Assembly: GCA_964590395.1 (NCBI GenBank)
Contig: CAZPVT010000020.1
Coordinates: 1-64,000, forward strand
Reading direction: 5' to 3'
Length of the DNA: 64,000 nt
DNA from: JAOABP01 sp964590395
GTDB lineage: Bacteria > Hydrothermota > Tepidihabitantia > Tepidihabitantales > Tepidihabitantaceae
Shown here: positions 31,120-39,981 of the stretch, piece by piece
Layout of the letters: each line of letters opens with the position of its first letter
Position numbering within the stretch: position 1 is the first letter of the stretch
Position numbers and translations under genes: made by a program
The notes under the pieces: generated by a model
The model's database searches: none
Told to the model about the DNA's origin: nothing
The model's input: the letters and a program-made list of their open reading frames with translations, nothing else

Positions 31120-32802
31120 ATGGGAAAGGTGAAACTTTTGCTATGCGGACTGGTTTTTGTTATCGGTTTTGCATCTACCCAGATTCCCCTGCCCACAGCT
31201 CCCAGCTGGAGTTCCCGGGATAACGATTACTCAACCGGTGGTGCCTTCGGCGATATTGACAGAAACGGATTTTTAGATTTTTGTATCAGCAATGGCAACG
31301 ATATGGCAATGGACCGTAACACGGTGTATTTTAATGACAATGGTATACTGGAACAGACCGCATCCTGGCGTTCAAGCGACAGCGGATATTTTGGTCACAG
31401 CTATCTCGGTGATGTGAATAATGACGGACTTCAGGATTTAGCGGTGGCTTATCTGGGTGGATATCCAAGTGGTGGTGACTACCGGGCGCGCATCTATCTA
31501 AACAGCGGTAGCGGTTTTAACCCGATCCCTTGGTGGTGTTCTGTCGACCGTCACACATCCTTTGACTGCGCCTTAGGTGATTTTGATCTGGATGGGGATC
31601 TGGATCTGGTAATTTCGGCTGGTGATGTTTACGGTGGAAGAGGGGATTCAGCCCGTATTTACCGGAATAATAATGGGCTGTTTGATACGTTACCATGCTG
31701 GAGTGCTGGAGATAGCGTGCCATCAGATGCGGTGCGGTTCTGTGATATTGACAATGATGGCGATCTTGATCTTTTTGTCGGTCAAAGGGGTAAAGTGACG
31801 ATGTATCGTAATAACGATGGTGTGCTTGAGGCTATGCCCTATTGGGTTGCCCGTCAGGGTATCGGCTGGGTTTTGAGAATGGAGTTTGGGGATTATGACC
31901 GGGATGGCTTTCTTGATCTGGCAGTGGCTTCTAATGGACAGATGGGAGATCCCAATAGCATTAAGGTTTTTCACAATAATAACGGTGTCTTAGATACAAT
32001 TGCCATATTCACCATGCAGCGACGTAATAGATACTCCTCCTGTGTTGCCTGGGGTGATGTGAACGGTGATAGTTATCCAGAACTGGCCGCAGGTGGCTGG
32101 TGGGAGCCGGTGGTGGTTTATGCCAATAATCTGGGGGTAATAGATACCACACCCGGGTGGCAATGGCGACCTGCAAATCTGAATAATCTGGTCTGTGAGG
32201 CGTTGCTCTGGACCGATGTTGGTAATCGGCATCTGGTGGGGGAAATGGAGAGCAATAACGGTAATGGCAGGCGAAGGCTTTTCAATTTGGCGCACCGGCC
32301 GATTCAGTTTCTGGACAGTGTTCTGGTCAACGGCAGCAGGCTGGGTTATGGTGAGTACTGTTATGATCCTCATTCCGGCTGGGTTTCTTTTAACCGCGCG
32401 CCGGACTCCGGTACCGGTAATGTGGTTTTGTTTTATCGCTATTCTGAATATCCGGATCTGGCGGTAACTAACTGGGACAGAACTAATGGCAATCACCTGT
32501 TTATGAATACCACGACGGCCGGAGTTAAGGATTTAAGTGGTGTCTCTTCTGGGGCAATGTTTGAGGTTTTCCCTAATCCCAGTTTTGGCCCGGTGATGAT
32601 TAAAATTAATACCCCAGAGTCAAAACCGAAGCGGGTTCGGATCTGGACTCAGGATGGCAGGTTGGTATACCAGCGGTTAGTCAGGGACCGGGTTATGGTC
32701 TGGAATAGCAAAGGCAGTAACGGGGAGTTTTTGCCAGGTGGGATTTACATAATTGATGTTGAGGGTGCGAGGATAAAGTTGGTTAAACTGCAAAAGGATT
32801 GA
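31120..32802 (+). CDS. Secreted FG-GAP/VCBS repeat protein with sorting CTD
   Basis: 560 residues with a signal peptide (KLLLCGLVFVIGFAST). At least seven FG-GAP repeats run from about 35 to 400, with calcium-binding loops such as DIDRNGFLDF, DVNNDGLQDL, DFDLDGDLDL, DIDNDGDLDL, DYDRDGFLDL and DVNGDSYPEL. They form an integrin-like propeller. The last 80 residues carry the sorting pattern (FEVFPNPSFGP, RVRIWTQDGRLVY, PGGIYIIDV). The protein is exported and probably surface attached or released. The ligand is unknown. birA follows after 4 bases and may be transcribed with it. Confidence 0.8.
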   Translation: MGKVKLLLCGLVFVIGFASTQIPLPTAPSWSSRDNDYSTGGAFGDIDRNGFLDFCISNGNDMAMDRNTVYFNDNGILEQTASWRSSDSGYFGHSYLGDVNNDGLQDLAVAYLGGYPSGGDYRARIYLNSGSGFNPIPWWCSVDRHTSFDCALGDFDLDGDLDLVISAGDVYGGRGDSARIYRNNNGLFDTLPCWSAGDSVPSDAVRFCDIDNDGDLDLFVGQRGKVTMYRNNDGVLEAMPYWVARQGIGWVLRMEFGDYDRDGFLDLAVASNGQMGDPNSIKVFHNNNGVLDTIAIFTMQRRNRYSSCVAWGDVNGDSYPELAAGGWWEPVVVYANNLGVIDTTPGWQWRPANLNNLVCEALLWTDVGNRHLVGEMESNNGNGRRRLFNLAHRPIQFLDSVLVNGSRLGYGEYCYDPHSGWVSFNRAPDSGTGNVVLFYRYSEYPDLAVTNWDRTNGNHLFMNTTTAGVKDLSGVSSGAMFEVFPNPSFGPVMIKINTPESKPKRVRIWTQDGRLVYQRLVRDRVMVWNSKGSNGEFLPGGIYIIDVEGARIKLVKLQKD

Positions 32803-32806
32803 TTCT

Positions 32807-33568
32807 ATGTCTGAAGATTTAATACCGGGTGAACTGCTTTCCCGTCTTGCCAGTATGGGTAGGGTCTATTTGCTGGATACGGTGGGGTCTACAAATGAGT
32901 ATGCGTTTACCCTTGCGGAGCGCAAAGAGCCGGCGATTGTTATTGCCCGGCGTCAGACCAAAGGGCGGGGCAGGTTTCGACGCCATTGGTTTGCGGATGA
33001 TGACAGTTTGATCTTTTCGGTACTCTTTTTTCCTTCAGCCGGTTTTACATCACCAGCGAGTGTTACGCAGATTGCTGGTCTGGCATTGGGCAAGGCGATT
33101 GAAGATGTGGTTGGGACAAATGAACCGAGGGCGCTTTTGCGCTGGCCCAATGATGTGATGATTAAAGGGAAAAAGGTGGCAGGTATTCTGTGTGAGAAGC
33201 GAAAGGATGCGCTTGTTGTGGGGGTCGGCGTTAATGTCAATCAGGAGAAACTACCCGAGTCTCTACCTGAAGCCGGCTCACTTTTTCTGGTTTACGGCAA
33301 AAAGGTGGAGCGGTTTAGTATTTTGGATCTGTTTCTGCCGGAGTTCTTTACCACCCTGGAGAGGATGATCAAAGGGGAGGGACAGCGGAGCTGGGACGAG
33401 ATAAAAAACCGGTCAGCGGTACTACACCATCGGGTAGAGATTCGGACCCTGTTACGGAAGTTTGTCGGCACGGTTATTGATATCGATGAGGAGGGCAGGA
33501 TTGTGCTTCGCGGAGATTCAGGAAAAATCGCGGTTTTCAGTGTGGGACAGGTTAAACAACTGCGATGA
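32807..33568 (+). CDS. birA: Biotin--[acetyl-CoA-carboxylase] ligase
   Basis: 253 residues. The biotin protein ligase domain begins almost at the N-terminus, with TVGSTNEYAF, RQTKGRGRFRRHW (the biotinyl-AMP loop), LRWPNDVMIKGKKVAGILCE (catalytic Lys region) and VGVGVNVNQ. A C-terminal SH3-like domain (VGTVIDIDEEGRIVLR) closes it. The N-terminal HTH of E. coli BirA is absent, so it is a class-I enzyme without repressor function. It attaches biotin to carboxylase carrier proteins. It overlaps coaX by 4 bases. Confidence 0.92.
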   Translation: MSEDLIPGELLSRLASMGRVYLLDTVGSTNEYAFTLAERKEPAIVIARRQTKGRGRFRRHWFADDDSLIFSVLFFPSAGFTSPASVTQIAGLALGKAIEDVVGTNEPRALLRWPNDVMIKGKKVAGILCEKRKDALVVGVGVNVNQEKLPESLPEAGSLFLVYGKKVERFSILDLFLPEFFTTLERMIKGEGQRSWDEIKNRSAVLHHRVEIRTLLRKFVGTVIDIDEEGRIVLRGDSGKIAVFSVGQVKQLR

Positions 33569-34323
33569 TTGTTGCAGTTCTTGTTGGTAACACCAATACC
33601 AGGTTGACGCTATTTAAAGGGCGTCAGGTTGTCCGACGTTATGTGGTTAGTACTACCGGACTACAGAGTTTGCCTGTCGGGTGGGAGTGCGGTAAAAGGC
33701 TCAGCGGTGCGGTAATGGCTTCAGTTGTGCCGAAGCAAACCTTACCGGTTTACCGTTTACTCAGCAGGGAGACAAAAACCTTTTTGGTCAATAGCCAGAG
33801 TGCGGTGCCGTTGAGATTGAATTACCACCGTCAGAAGTTGGGTGCGGATCGTCTGTGTGTGGCGGTGGGCGGATATTTTTATTATATTCAGAGAATGAGT
33901 GAGCGAGCGAGAAAGGGGCTGATAATCGTTGATTTTGGGACCGCGGTCAGTTTTAATTATGTGTCGGTTAACGGGGAGTTTTATGGTGGCCCAATTGTGC
34001 CGGGGTTTCAGACGATGCTGGACTCATTAGCCGAAAGCACCGCACAGTTGCCGCGTGTGGCTTTTCAGGTCCAGGAGCGGATATTGCATCGTACAACTGT
34101 TCCAGCAATGCGTGCCGGGATTTATAATCTCTTATGCGGTGGTATCAGACATATAATTCAGCGGATGCAGGCTGAGATCGGCAATAATAGGTCGCTCGTC
34201 ATCGGTACCGGTGGCGGTGCGCGGTTTTTCCGGCGCCAAGGACCTTTTGATATTATTGATCAAGACCTTGCCAGCCGAGGGCTCGTAGAGATATATTATT
34301 TTAACAGGAGGAGCAATGATTAG
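33565..34323 (+). CDS. coaX: Type III pantothenate kinase
   Basis: 252 residues, first step of coenzyme A synthesis (pantothenate to 4'-phosphopantothenate). Motifs: VGNTNTRLTLF at the N-terminus, KLGADRLCVAVGG (the GADR motif), VDFGTAVSFNYV, GGPIVPGFQTMLDSL, and a late GTGGGARFF. An oddity: the usual DxGNT phosphate loop has Leu6 in place of the Asp, which may reduce activity or alter cation use. The birA-coaX pairing is common in bacteria. Overlaps join it to birA (ATGA) and to the NYN gene. Confidence 0.87.
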   Translation: MIVAVLVGNTNTRLTLFKGRQVVRRYVVSTTGLQSLPVGWECGKRLSGAVMASVVPKQTLPVYRLLSRETKTFLVNSQSAVPLRLNYHRQKLGADRLCVAVGGYFYYIQRMSERARKGLIIVDFGTAVSFNYVSVNGEFYGGPIVPGFQTMLDSLAESTAQLPRVAFQVQERILHRTTVPAMRAGIYNLLCGGIRHIIQRMQAEIGNNRSLVIGTGGGARFFRRQGPFDIIDQDLASRGLVEIYYFNRRSND

Positions 34324-34870
34324 AACCGGTGTTTTTGTTGATGTCCAGAATGTGCAGGAGACATTTGAGAGACAGAGTAAGGAGGTACGCTACGATGCGA
34401 TTATCCGTCATATCATTACCACTGACAATCGAGAAAAAGAGCATTGTAAGTTTGTTGCCTTTGTGCCATTTCGCCGAGATGACGAGCGAAGGCAACGACT
34501 GATTGATGCCCTTTCCTTTCAGGGTTACCGGGTCGTGGCAAAACCGGTGCGCGAGAGACCGGACGGGACGATCAAGGCGAATATGGATATTGAGATTACT
34601 TTAGAGATCCTGTCAATGAGCGACTGGCTGGATGAGATTGTACTGGTAACCGGTGACGGTGATTTTGTGGCACTGGTCGATTGGCTTTCCAAGCGGGGTA
34701 AACGGGTGGTAAGTATCGGATTGGGAAGGGGTTTTACCTCTGTGGAACTAATCCGTGCTTGTGATGAGTATATTAATCTTGATGAGATTGAAGGTGCGGT
34801 AAAGGTGCAGATCCCGAATCGGGAATGGGAGACACCGCCGCATGGAGGAACACCGGGGTTTTCCGGGTGA
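34316..34870 (+). CDS. NYN-domain (LabA/DUF88) putative ribonuclease
   Basis: 184 residues. The acidic residues of the NYN/PIN-like nuclease fold are in place: GVFVDVQNVQ near the N-terminus (Asp9), KANMDIEITLEIL in the middle, and VLVTGDGDFVALVDWL with VVSIGL following. The family includes predicted RNases acting on RNA processing or decay; no substrate can be named. A GGAGG precedes the ATG, which overlaps the coaX stop. It ends in a GTGA overlap with tsaB, so it is tightly embedded between coenzyme A and tRNA-modification genes. Confidence 0.83.
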   Translation: MIRTGVFVDVQNVQETFERQSKEVRYDAIIRHIITTDNREKEHCKFVAFVPFRRDDERRQRLIDALSFQGYRVVAKPVRERPDGTIKANMDIEITLEILSMSDWLDEIVLVTGDGDFVALVDWLSKRGKRVVSIGLGRGFTSVELIRACDEYINLDEIEGAVKVQIPNREWETPPHGGTPGFSG

Positions 34871-35586
34871 TTTTTTTAGGTTTAGAGACAAGCGGACTTA
34901 ATTCTGGTCTGGCGCTGGTGCGGGATGATGATCTGGTCGGGGAACTGCGGCTGGACCATAGTAATTATCAAGCCACTCACAACGAAACGATTATCGCCGC
35001 AATAGATCAACTCTGTCGGGGAGCCGGTTTAGCAATTGATGAGATCACAGGTATCTGTCTAACCATCGGGCCAGGGATGTTTACTGCACTGCGGGTAGGG
35101 CTGAGTGTTGCCAAGGGTATCGCATTGCCAAGAGGTCTGCCGGTTAAAGGGGTGAACACGCTCCAAGCACTGAGTGCTACCGTAGCGCAAGCCACAACAG
35201 AGTTAATTTTGACAGCAATTGGTGCGCGTGAAGGAGAGGTCTATGCCGGATTGTATCAGGGAGAGCGGGCACTGATTGAACCGATGACCACTACCATGGT
35301 GGCAATGAGCGGCGAGCTGTCCCGCTTGTGTGCGGATTGCCAGTTGTCTCCAGTGATAATGGTTGCTGGCAATGCGGCAGAAATGGTCGAACCGGCGCTT
35401 ACCCAGCTGAGAATTGCGGTTCAAAAAGCATCAGTAAACGTCCCGTCACCGGCAGTGGTTGTTAAGTTAGGAAGGGCTTTGATGCAGAAGGAGGGTCCTG
35501 ACGATTTAATGGTGCTGGAGCCGGTATATCTCCGGCGCACCGATGCGGAGATTAATCGAGAACGCCAGTTAAAATCCGGCCTGTAG
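34867..35586 (+). CDS. tsaB: tRNA N6-threonylcarbamoyladenosine protein TsaB
   Basis: 239 residues from the GTG at 34867-34869, which overlaps the stop of the NYN gene (GTGA). A longer frame from 34825 adds 14 residues translated from inside that gene and is unlikely. ASKHA-fold features: FLGLETSGLNSGLAL, HNETIIAAIDQL, CLTIGPGMFTALRVGLSVAKGIA (the hallmark GPGxFTGLR motif) and ALIGAREGEVYAG-like TAIGAREGEVYAG. TsaB partners TsaD and TsaE in making t6A37 on ANN-decoding tRNAs. It ends overlapping the convergent porin gene by 18 bases. Confidence 0.9.
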   Translation: MIFLGLETSGLNSGLALVRDDDLVGELRLDHSNYQATHNETIIAAIDQLCRGAGLAIDEITGICLTIGPGMFTALRVGLSVAKGIALPRGLPVKGVNTLQALSATVAQATTELILTAIGAREGEVYAGLYQGERALIEPMTTTMVAMSGELSRLCADCQLSPVIMVAGNAAEMVEPALTQLRIAVQKASVNVPSPAVVVKLGRALMQKEGPDDLMVLEPVYLRRTDAEINRERQLKSGL

Positions 35587-36519
35587 TCTTATTATCACCG
35601 CCTGGTACTGCCAGGAGTTAATCAGGGTCTGATACTGATAGCCCAGTAGCACTATAAGGTTTTCGTTGAGAAGTGGAAAATTGAGTCCAGCCATTCCCCG
35701 CCACTGAATTTTGCCATCTTCCCAGCGGGCAATTTCCAATCGCACTGCGGGATTAAAGAGGGGAAAAACACCGGTTACCTGGACAGTGCCGGTGGGACAG
35801 GAGGCATTTTCATAACGGCGCAGGGCAAACTCGCCGTTGAGCGTTAGCGGGTGACGATGGTAACTGAACTCCGCACCCAGTCCGAGCCAGGGTACCGCTT
35901 CTAACTTTGTCCAGCCGTAATAAGCACGGCAGGCAAGGTGCAGATCAATTTTGGGGAGCGGTTTAATGAGAACCCGACCAAAGAAATCTTTGTGGTTGTT
36001 GTTGTCAGCGGTATTCGGTCCGGTTCCGTTGATGATACCAAAAATCGTCCGGAAATTCGTCTTCTGGGAATCGGACAATTGATACAGTAACATCATTCCG
36101 ATATCCCTTGGTTCAGTGGGCTTTAAAACATTGTAGTAGTATAAAATAGTATATTCTTCGAAACGCAAAAGCCGTTCATCGGTTTCACACTCAAAACTCA
36201 ACGGGAGTTTAAACTGTCCTACCCGCAGGGTAAAACCGGGTTCCCATTTGAAATTTACAAACAGGTCGCGCAATGCGGTTTTACTGAAGTCGTATTCAAG
36301 CCGCATAGCTGCCCGATTTTTAATGATGTTAGTGGTTAACCCCAGAGTTGCCTGTCGGTATTGGAATTCAAAGCCGGTTTTACCCCATCCCAGTGTTTGG
36401 CTGTATCTGAACAGCGCGTTGCACCAGAGAAGGCCATCGATAGTGAGCCGGTTCGGAATCAATTCGATTCCCCCCAGCGTCAAGTTGAATAACAAGGGGA
36501 TAAATAAAAGTTTTTTCAT
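35569..36519 (-). CDS. Phosphate-selective porin O/P-like outer-membrane protein
   Basis: 316 residues from the ATG at 36517-36519 (a TTG one codon upstream is less likely). The signal peptide is MKKLLFIPLLFNLTLG. The mature part is a run of amphipathic beta strands with porin O/P words: FEFQYRQATLGL, MRLEYDFSK, DLFVNFKWEPGFTLRVGQFKLPLSFE, and PRDIGMMLLYQLSD. It ends in a Phe after aromatic strands (IIRLQAGF), the BAM-recognition pattern. It probably forms an anion channel. It starts 23 bases after the tRNA-Sec gene, without its own clear promoter, so it may be read from the tRNA promoter. Confidence 0.82.
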   Translation of the reverse strand: MKKLLFIPLLFNLTLGGIELIPNRLTIDGLLWCNALFRYSQTLGWGKTGFEFQYRQATLGLTTNIIKNRAAMRLEYDFSKTALRDLFVNFKWEPGFTLRVGQFKLPLSFECETDERLLRFEEYTILYYYNVLKPTEPRDIGMMLLYQLSDSQKTNFRTIFGIINGTGPNTADNNNHKDFFGRVLIKPLPKIDLHLACRAYYGWTKLEAVPWLGLGAEFSYHRHPLTLNGEFALRRYENASCPTGTVQVTGVFPLFNPAVRLEIARWEDGKIQWRGMAGLNFPLLNENLIVLLGYQYQTLINSWQYQAVIIRLQAGF

Positions 36520-36542
36520 CAATTTTGTACTGCTAATAAAAT

Positions 36543-36637
36543 TGGCGGAGGCGGGTAGGAATCGAACCTACCGGTCAGCTTAACGCCGACCATACGGATT
36601 TGAAGTCCGCCAGGCACACCAGCACCCATCCGCCTCC
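36543..36637 (-). tRNA. selC: tRNA-Sec (anticodon TCA)
   Basis: 95 bases on the minus strand. The acceptor stem has 8 pairs (GGAGGCGG with CCGCCTCC), the anticodon loop is CTTCAAA with TCA, the stem is CGGA/TCCG, and the variable arm is long (GGTCGGCG...GCTGACC). The T-arm is GTAGG-TTCGATT-CCTAC, the discriminator is G, and CCA is encoded. The 8-pair acceptor and long variable arm are specific to selenocysteine tRNA. No selA, selB or selD lies in the window. Confidence 0.95.
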
Positions 36638-36690
36638 GTTTGCTGGGCTGGGTGAGCAATAGAAGGCAAATGGTACCAACCATTATAAAA

Positions 36691-36718
36691 ACTTTAATCC
36701 AATCTGTGTCGTTGTCAA
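36691..36718 (-). promoter_or_regulatory. Candidate promoter of tRNA-Sec
   Basis: Minus-strand TTGACA at 36713-36718, 16-base spacer, TAAAGT at 36691-36696, about 47 bases before the mature tRNA 5' end. Confidence 0.4.
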
Positions 36719-36739
36719 TTCCTACCAGAGTGAGTAATG

Positions 36740-36767
36740 TTGACTTGCAGGTGCCGGCGATTAAATT
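36740..36767 (+). promoter_or_regulatory. Promoter of Asp-box propeller gene
   Basis: TTGACT at 36740-36745, 16-base spacer, TAAATT at 36762-36767, then a leader with AAGGGAGG at 36778-36785 before the ATG at 36799. It supports that ATG over the in-frame ATG at 36640. Confidence 0.5.
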
Positions 36768-36798
36768 TATTCTAAGAAAGGGAGGATTTATAGGTAAA

Positions 36799-39015
36799 AT
36801 GTGGCTGTTACTCAGCAGTTGTTTAAGTGTTATGCTGGCGGTGTGGACGCCGGTCGGTCCTCCTGGTGGTCCGGTCTATTCAGGTGGTATCAGTAATACC
36901 AGCCCAGCGGTGATTTACTTTGCGCCTTACACGAGTCCAGTTCGGTTGATTAAATCAAATGATGAGGGGGTAAACTGGACATATACCAGCGGTATGGTGC
37001 CGGGGTATGTCTATGATCTCTTAGTTCCTCCTGCCGATCCGGAGTTGGTTTATGCACTTGCCGGTTCTGTAATATATAAGAGCACTGATGGTGGCTCAAC
37101 CTGGGCAACGCTCGCCATTCCCAGTTATAACTACTTGCGGCAGATGTGTTTTAATCCATTAAATCCAAATGTGATCTATGCGGTGGGATACAACTACTCT
37201 CAGAGTCCTTACCGTATGGTGGTGGTCCGGACAACCGATGCTGGTGCTACTTGGTCGACTTTTGTCTGCAGTAATGATTCGCTTAACTCCTATTATGGGT
37301 ACTCAATTACGATTGATCCGGTTGATACCGGTACGGTCTACGCTGGTGGCTATCGCGGGTCAGGTGCCACGGTGATCTATCGTTCAACCGATCGGGGTGA
37401 AACCTGGGAGGAGTTGCCGTTCGGTGTGACCGGCTATTATCCTTACGCCATCGTGGTCAATCCAGCAGATCCGAATATCATCATCGCGGCACCTTATTCC
37501 GGCGGTATCTACCGTTCCACCGATCGCGGTCAAACCTGGACCAGGACCGCAGCGATATATTCGGTGTATCGGCTGGCTTATTCCCGTAATAATCCAGCGG
37601 TTATCTATGCCACAACCACCAGTACGATTTACCGTAGTGATGATACTGGCAGGAGCTGGGTGAATATCGGCACCGGAGTAATTGGCAAGCCCTACTTCTG
37701 TCTGTTTCCCAGTTTCAGTCAGGATGGTGCGGTCTATCTGGGTACGACCGCGGGTCTATTTTACTCTGCGGATTACGGCAATAATTGGGAAGACCTTACT
37801 GGTGATTTTCCTTTTAACAAGGTTAAGGTTATCACCCTGGCGAATGATGAAGGCACGGTCTATGTGGAGTGTCTGGACAATGGAATTTATAAATCAACGG
37901 ACAACGGTAATACCTGGACACGCTGTTCAGATTTTCTTGCCTGCGGTAATATCTGTGCGATCGGGGTGAATCCCAATGACCCGCTTGATCTGTGGGCACT
38001 GGAAGGTTCAGGTTGAGGAAACGCCGAGCTCTTCAGGAGCACAGACGGCGGGTCCGTCTGGAGACAGGTTGAAAGTTATCTCGCAGATGGTAGTGCCCTA
38101 GCTATCTCTCCCCACAACCCGGATTTAATTTTTACCTGCGGTCATGGCTATATAAGCGGGGCCTACCGAATTCAGACCTCCTATTCCACAGATGGGGGTA
38201 CAACATGGATTCGGGATACACTTCCCGATTCCATCGCGCGGGCAAACACCTGTTGCTTTGATCCGTTTGAAGCAAACCGGATTCTTATCGGTGGGGATTC
38301 GGTTTATAACTACAAGTTGCTTTTGGTCAGCACTGATCTCGGTAACAGTTGGGTGCATACCGGTAACAATCTTGCTGGTATCGTTTATTCTCTTGTTGGC
38401 TCCAATTTAACCAGTGGGCTTTTCTACGCCGGCACCAGTCAGGGGTTGTTTAAGTCAACCGACGGTGGAGTAAACTGGATAAGATTAGGTAGTTTCACCA
38501 ATGTCCGTACCGTGGCAGTTGATCGTAGTAATGACAGCATTATTTACGCCGGCACCAGTAGCGGGGTTTATGTCAGCACGGATGGGGGCAGTAACTGGCA
38601 GGCAAGCAACGAAGGGTTGATCAGTACTGATATCCTCTGTTTGGCTTTTCGTAGTGGTCTGCCGCGGACGGTTTTTGCCGGAACCAATGGGGCAGGTGTT
38701 TTTGTTACCACACCACCTACCGGGGTTGTGAATGACCCCCGAGTGGGAGCGCGAGGCGGAGCGTGGATCAAGGTGGGCTCGAATCCCTGTAACCGGGTCC
38801 TACGGATTACGGTGCAGAGTGCGGTGGTTAAACCCATCAGGGGTGGAGTTTATGATCATTCGGGTCGGCTGGTATTTACGCTGGAACCGAAACTGGCGGT
38901 GCAGGGGACCGCTGATTGGCAGATAAAATCCGGGGTATTACCGGCTGGAGTATACTTTGTCCGGTTACAGTGCGGTGTGGAAGAGGTGACCGGTCGGGTG
39001 ATTCTGCTAAATTAA
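36799..39015 (+). pseudogene. Secreted Asp-box (BNR/sortilin-like) propeller with sorting CTD, one in-frame TGA
   Basis: One reading frame of 738 sense codons, interrupted only by TGA at 38014-38016. About twelve Asp-box repeats (STDGGSTW, TTDAGATW, STDRGETW, STDRGQTW, SDDTGRSW, STDNGNTW, STDGGSVW, STDGGTTW, STDLGNSW, STDGGVNW, STDGGSNW) continue on both sides of the stop. A sorting CTD (VGSNPCNRVLRI, YDHSGRLVF, PAGVYFVRL) ends the protein. The TGA falls in a loop, EGSG-stop-GNAELFRST, between a strand and the next Asp box. Options are a nonsense change (CGA or GGA to TGA), a base error, or recoding as selenocysteine; a stem-loop at 38042-38060 and the nearby tRNA-Sec keep the last possibility open. 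A signal peptide (MWLLLSSCLSVMLA) starts the protein. Confidence 0.65.
38042..38060 (+). other. Stem-loop downstream of in-frame TGA (possible SECIS-like)
   Basis: Perfect 7-pair stem CAGACGG/CCGTCTG with loop CGGGT, its loop G about 33 bases after the TGA. An alternative fold, CGCCG-A-GCTC-TTCAG-GAGC-ACAGA-CGGCG at 38022-38050, competes with it. Either could be chance in coding sequence; the loop position and its G are compatible with the loose bacterial SECIS description. Confidence 0.3.
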
Positions 39016-39043
39016 AATTAGTCGGCACGCAAGGGGCTTAGGG

Positions 39044-39072
39044 TTGACGTTCGGTTCTAAAAAGGTTATGCT
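39044..39072 (+). promoter_or_regulatory. Leaderless promoter of xerC
   Basis: TTGACG at 39044-39049, 17-base spacer, TATGCT at 39067-39072, six bases to the GTG start at 39079. Confidence 0.5.
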
Positions 39073-39078
39073 TTAAAT

Positions 39079-39981
39079 GTGGAGTTAACTGCAGAGTACC
39101 GTTCCGTACTGAATGATTTTCTCGCTTATCTGAAGCAGGAAAGGGGTTATTCTGCCCATACGGTTCGTTCCTATCAGATTGACCTGGTGCAATTTCTTGA
39201 TTTCTGCGCTGACCGGTTAGCGGGTAAGTCACTGAATTCCATCAACCGGGTAGATGTGCGGGATTTTCTTGGTGCGCTGATGCGCTATGGTTATACCAGT
39301 AAAAGCGCAGCCCGAAAACTTTCCAGTGTCAAATCGTTTTTTCGTTATCTGGTAAATAGCGAACGGGTAAACCAGAATCCGGCTGTTGACATTAAGGGAC
39401 CAAGGAGCGAAAGGATGTTGCCACCGTTGTTGACCGTGGAGCAGATTGTCCAGGCACTTGAGCCGATTGATGATTCAGTAACCGCATTGCGGGATGCCGC
39501 GATACTGGAGACGACCTACGGTTCGGGCCTGCGGGCTTCAGAACTGGTGGGTTTGAACCGGACAGATATTGACTTCAATAATGAGACGCTCCGGGTGCGG
39601 GGTAAGGGAGGAAAAGAGCGGATATTACCTTTAGGAAGAAGGGAACGGGAGGCGATTGAACGTTATCTTAGCCGGCGGGGTTTTACCGAAGAACCGGCGG
39701 TTTTTTTGAACCGGCAGGGGAAAAGGCTCACCACCCGTTCTGTTCAAAACATTGTCCGGCGTACATTAAGCCGGGTTGCAGGAATAAGCGCTACTAATCC
39801 CCATGCAGTGCGTCACGCATTTGCCACCCACCTTCTGGAACGGGGGGCAGATCTACGGGCAGTTCAGGAACTTCTGGGCCACAGTTCACTTGCCTCAACC
39901 CAGATTTATACTCATCTGACGGTGGAAAGGTTGCGCCGGATTTATGACCGGGCACATCCCCGTTCTGGTGCCCGCGACTAA
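39079..39981 (+). CDS. xerC: Tyrosine recombinase XerC/XerD
   Basis: 300 residues starting with GTG. The N-terminal SAM-like domain contains YLKQERGYSAHTVRSYQIDL. The catalytic domain has all active-site residues: Arg152 (GSGLRASEL), Lys176 (RGKGGKERILPLG), His242 and Arg245 (PHAVRHAFATHLL), His268 (ELLGHSS) and Tyr277 (TQIYTHLT). The length matches the chromosome-dimer-resolving XerC/D rather than phage integrases. It acts at dif sites in the chromosome terminus; no dif site was recognised here. It overlaps a convergent glycosyltransferase gene by 4 bases. Confidence 0.92.
   Translation: MELTAEYRSVLNDFLAYLKQERGYSAHTVRSYQIDLVQFLDFCADRLAGKSLNSINRVDVRDFLGALMRYGYTSKSAARKLSSVKSFFRYLVNSERVNQNPAVDIKGPRSERMLPPLLTVEQIVQALEPIDDSVTALRDAAILETTYGSGLRASELVGLNRTDIDFNNETLRVRGKGGKERILPLGRREREAIERYLSRRGFTEEPAVFLNRQGKRLTTRSVQNIVRRTLSRVAGISATNPHAVRHAFATHLLERGADLRAVQELLGHSSLASTQIYTHLTVERLRRIYDRAHPRSGARD

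Noticed and set aside
34825..34866. 14-residue extension of TsaB
   Set aside because: It is translated from inside the NYN gene; the GTGA overlap start fits the family N-terminus.
39079..39981. Phage or island integrase next to tRNA-Sec
   Set aside because: Length and motifs are those of housekeeping XerC/D, and no attachment-site duplication of the tRNA 3' end was noticed.
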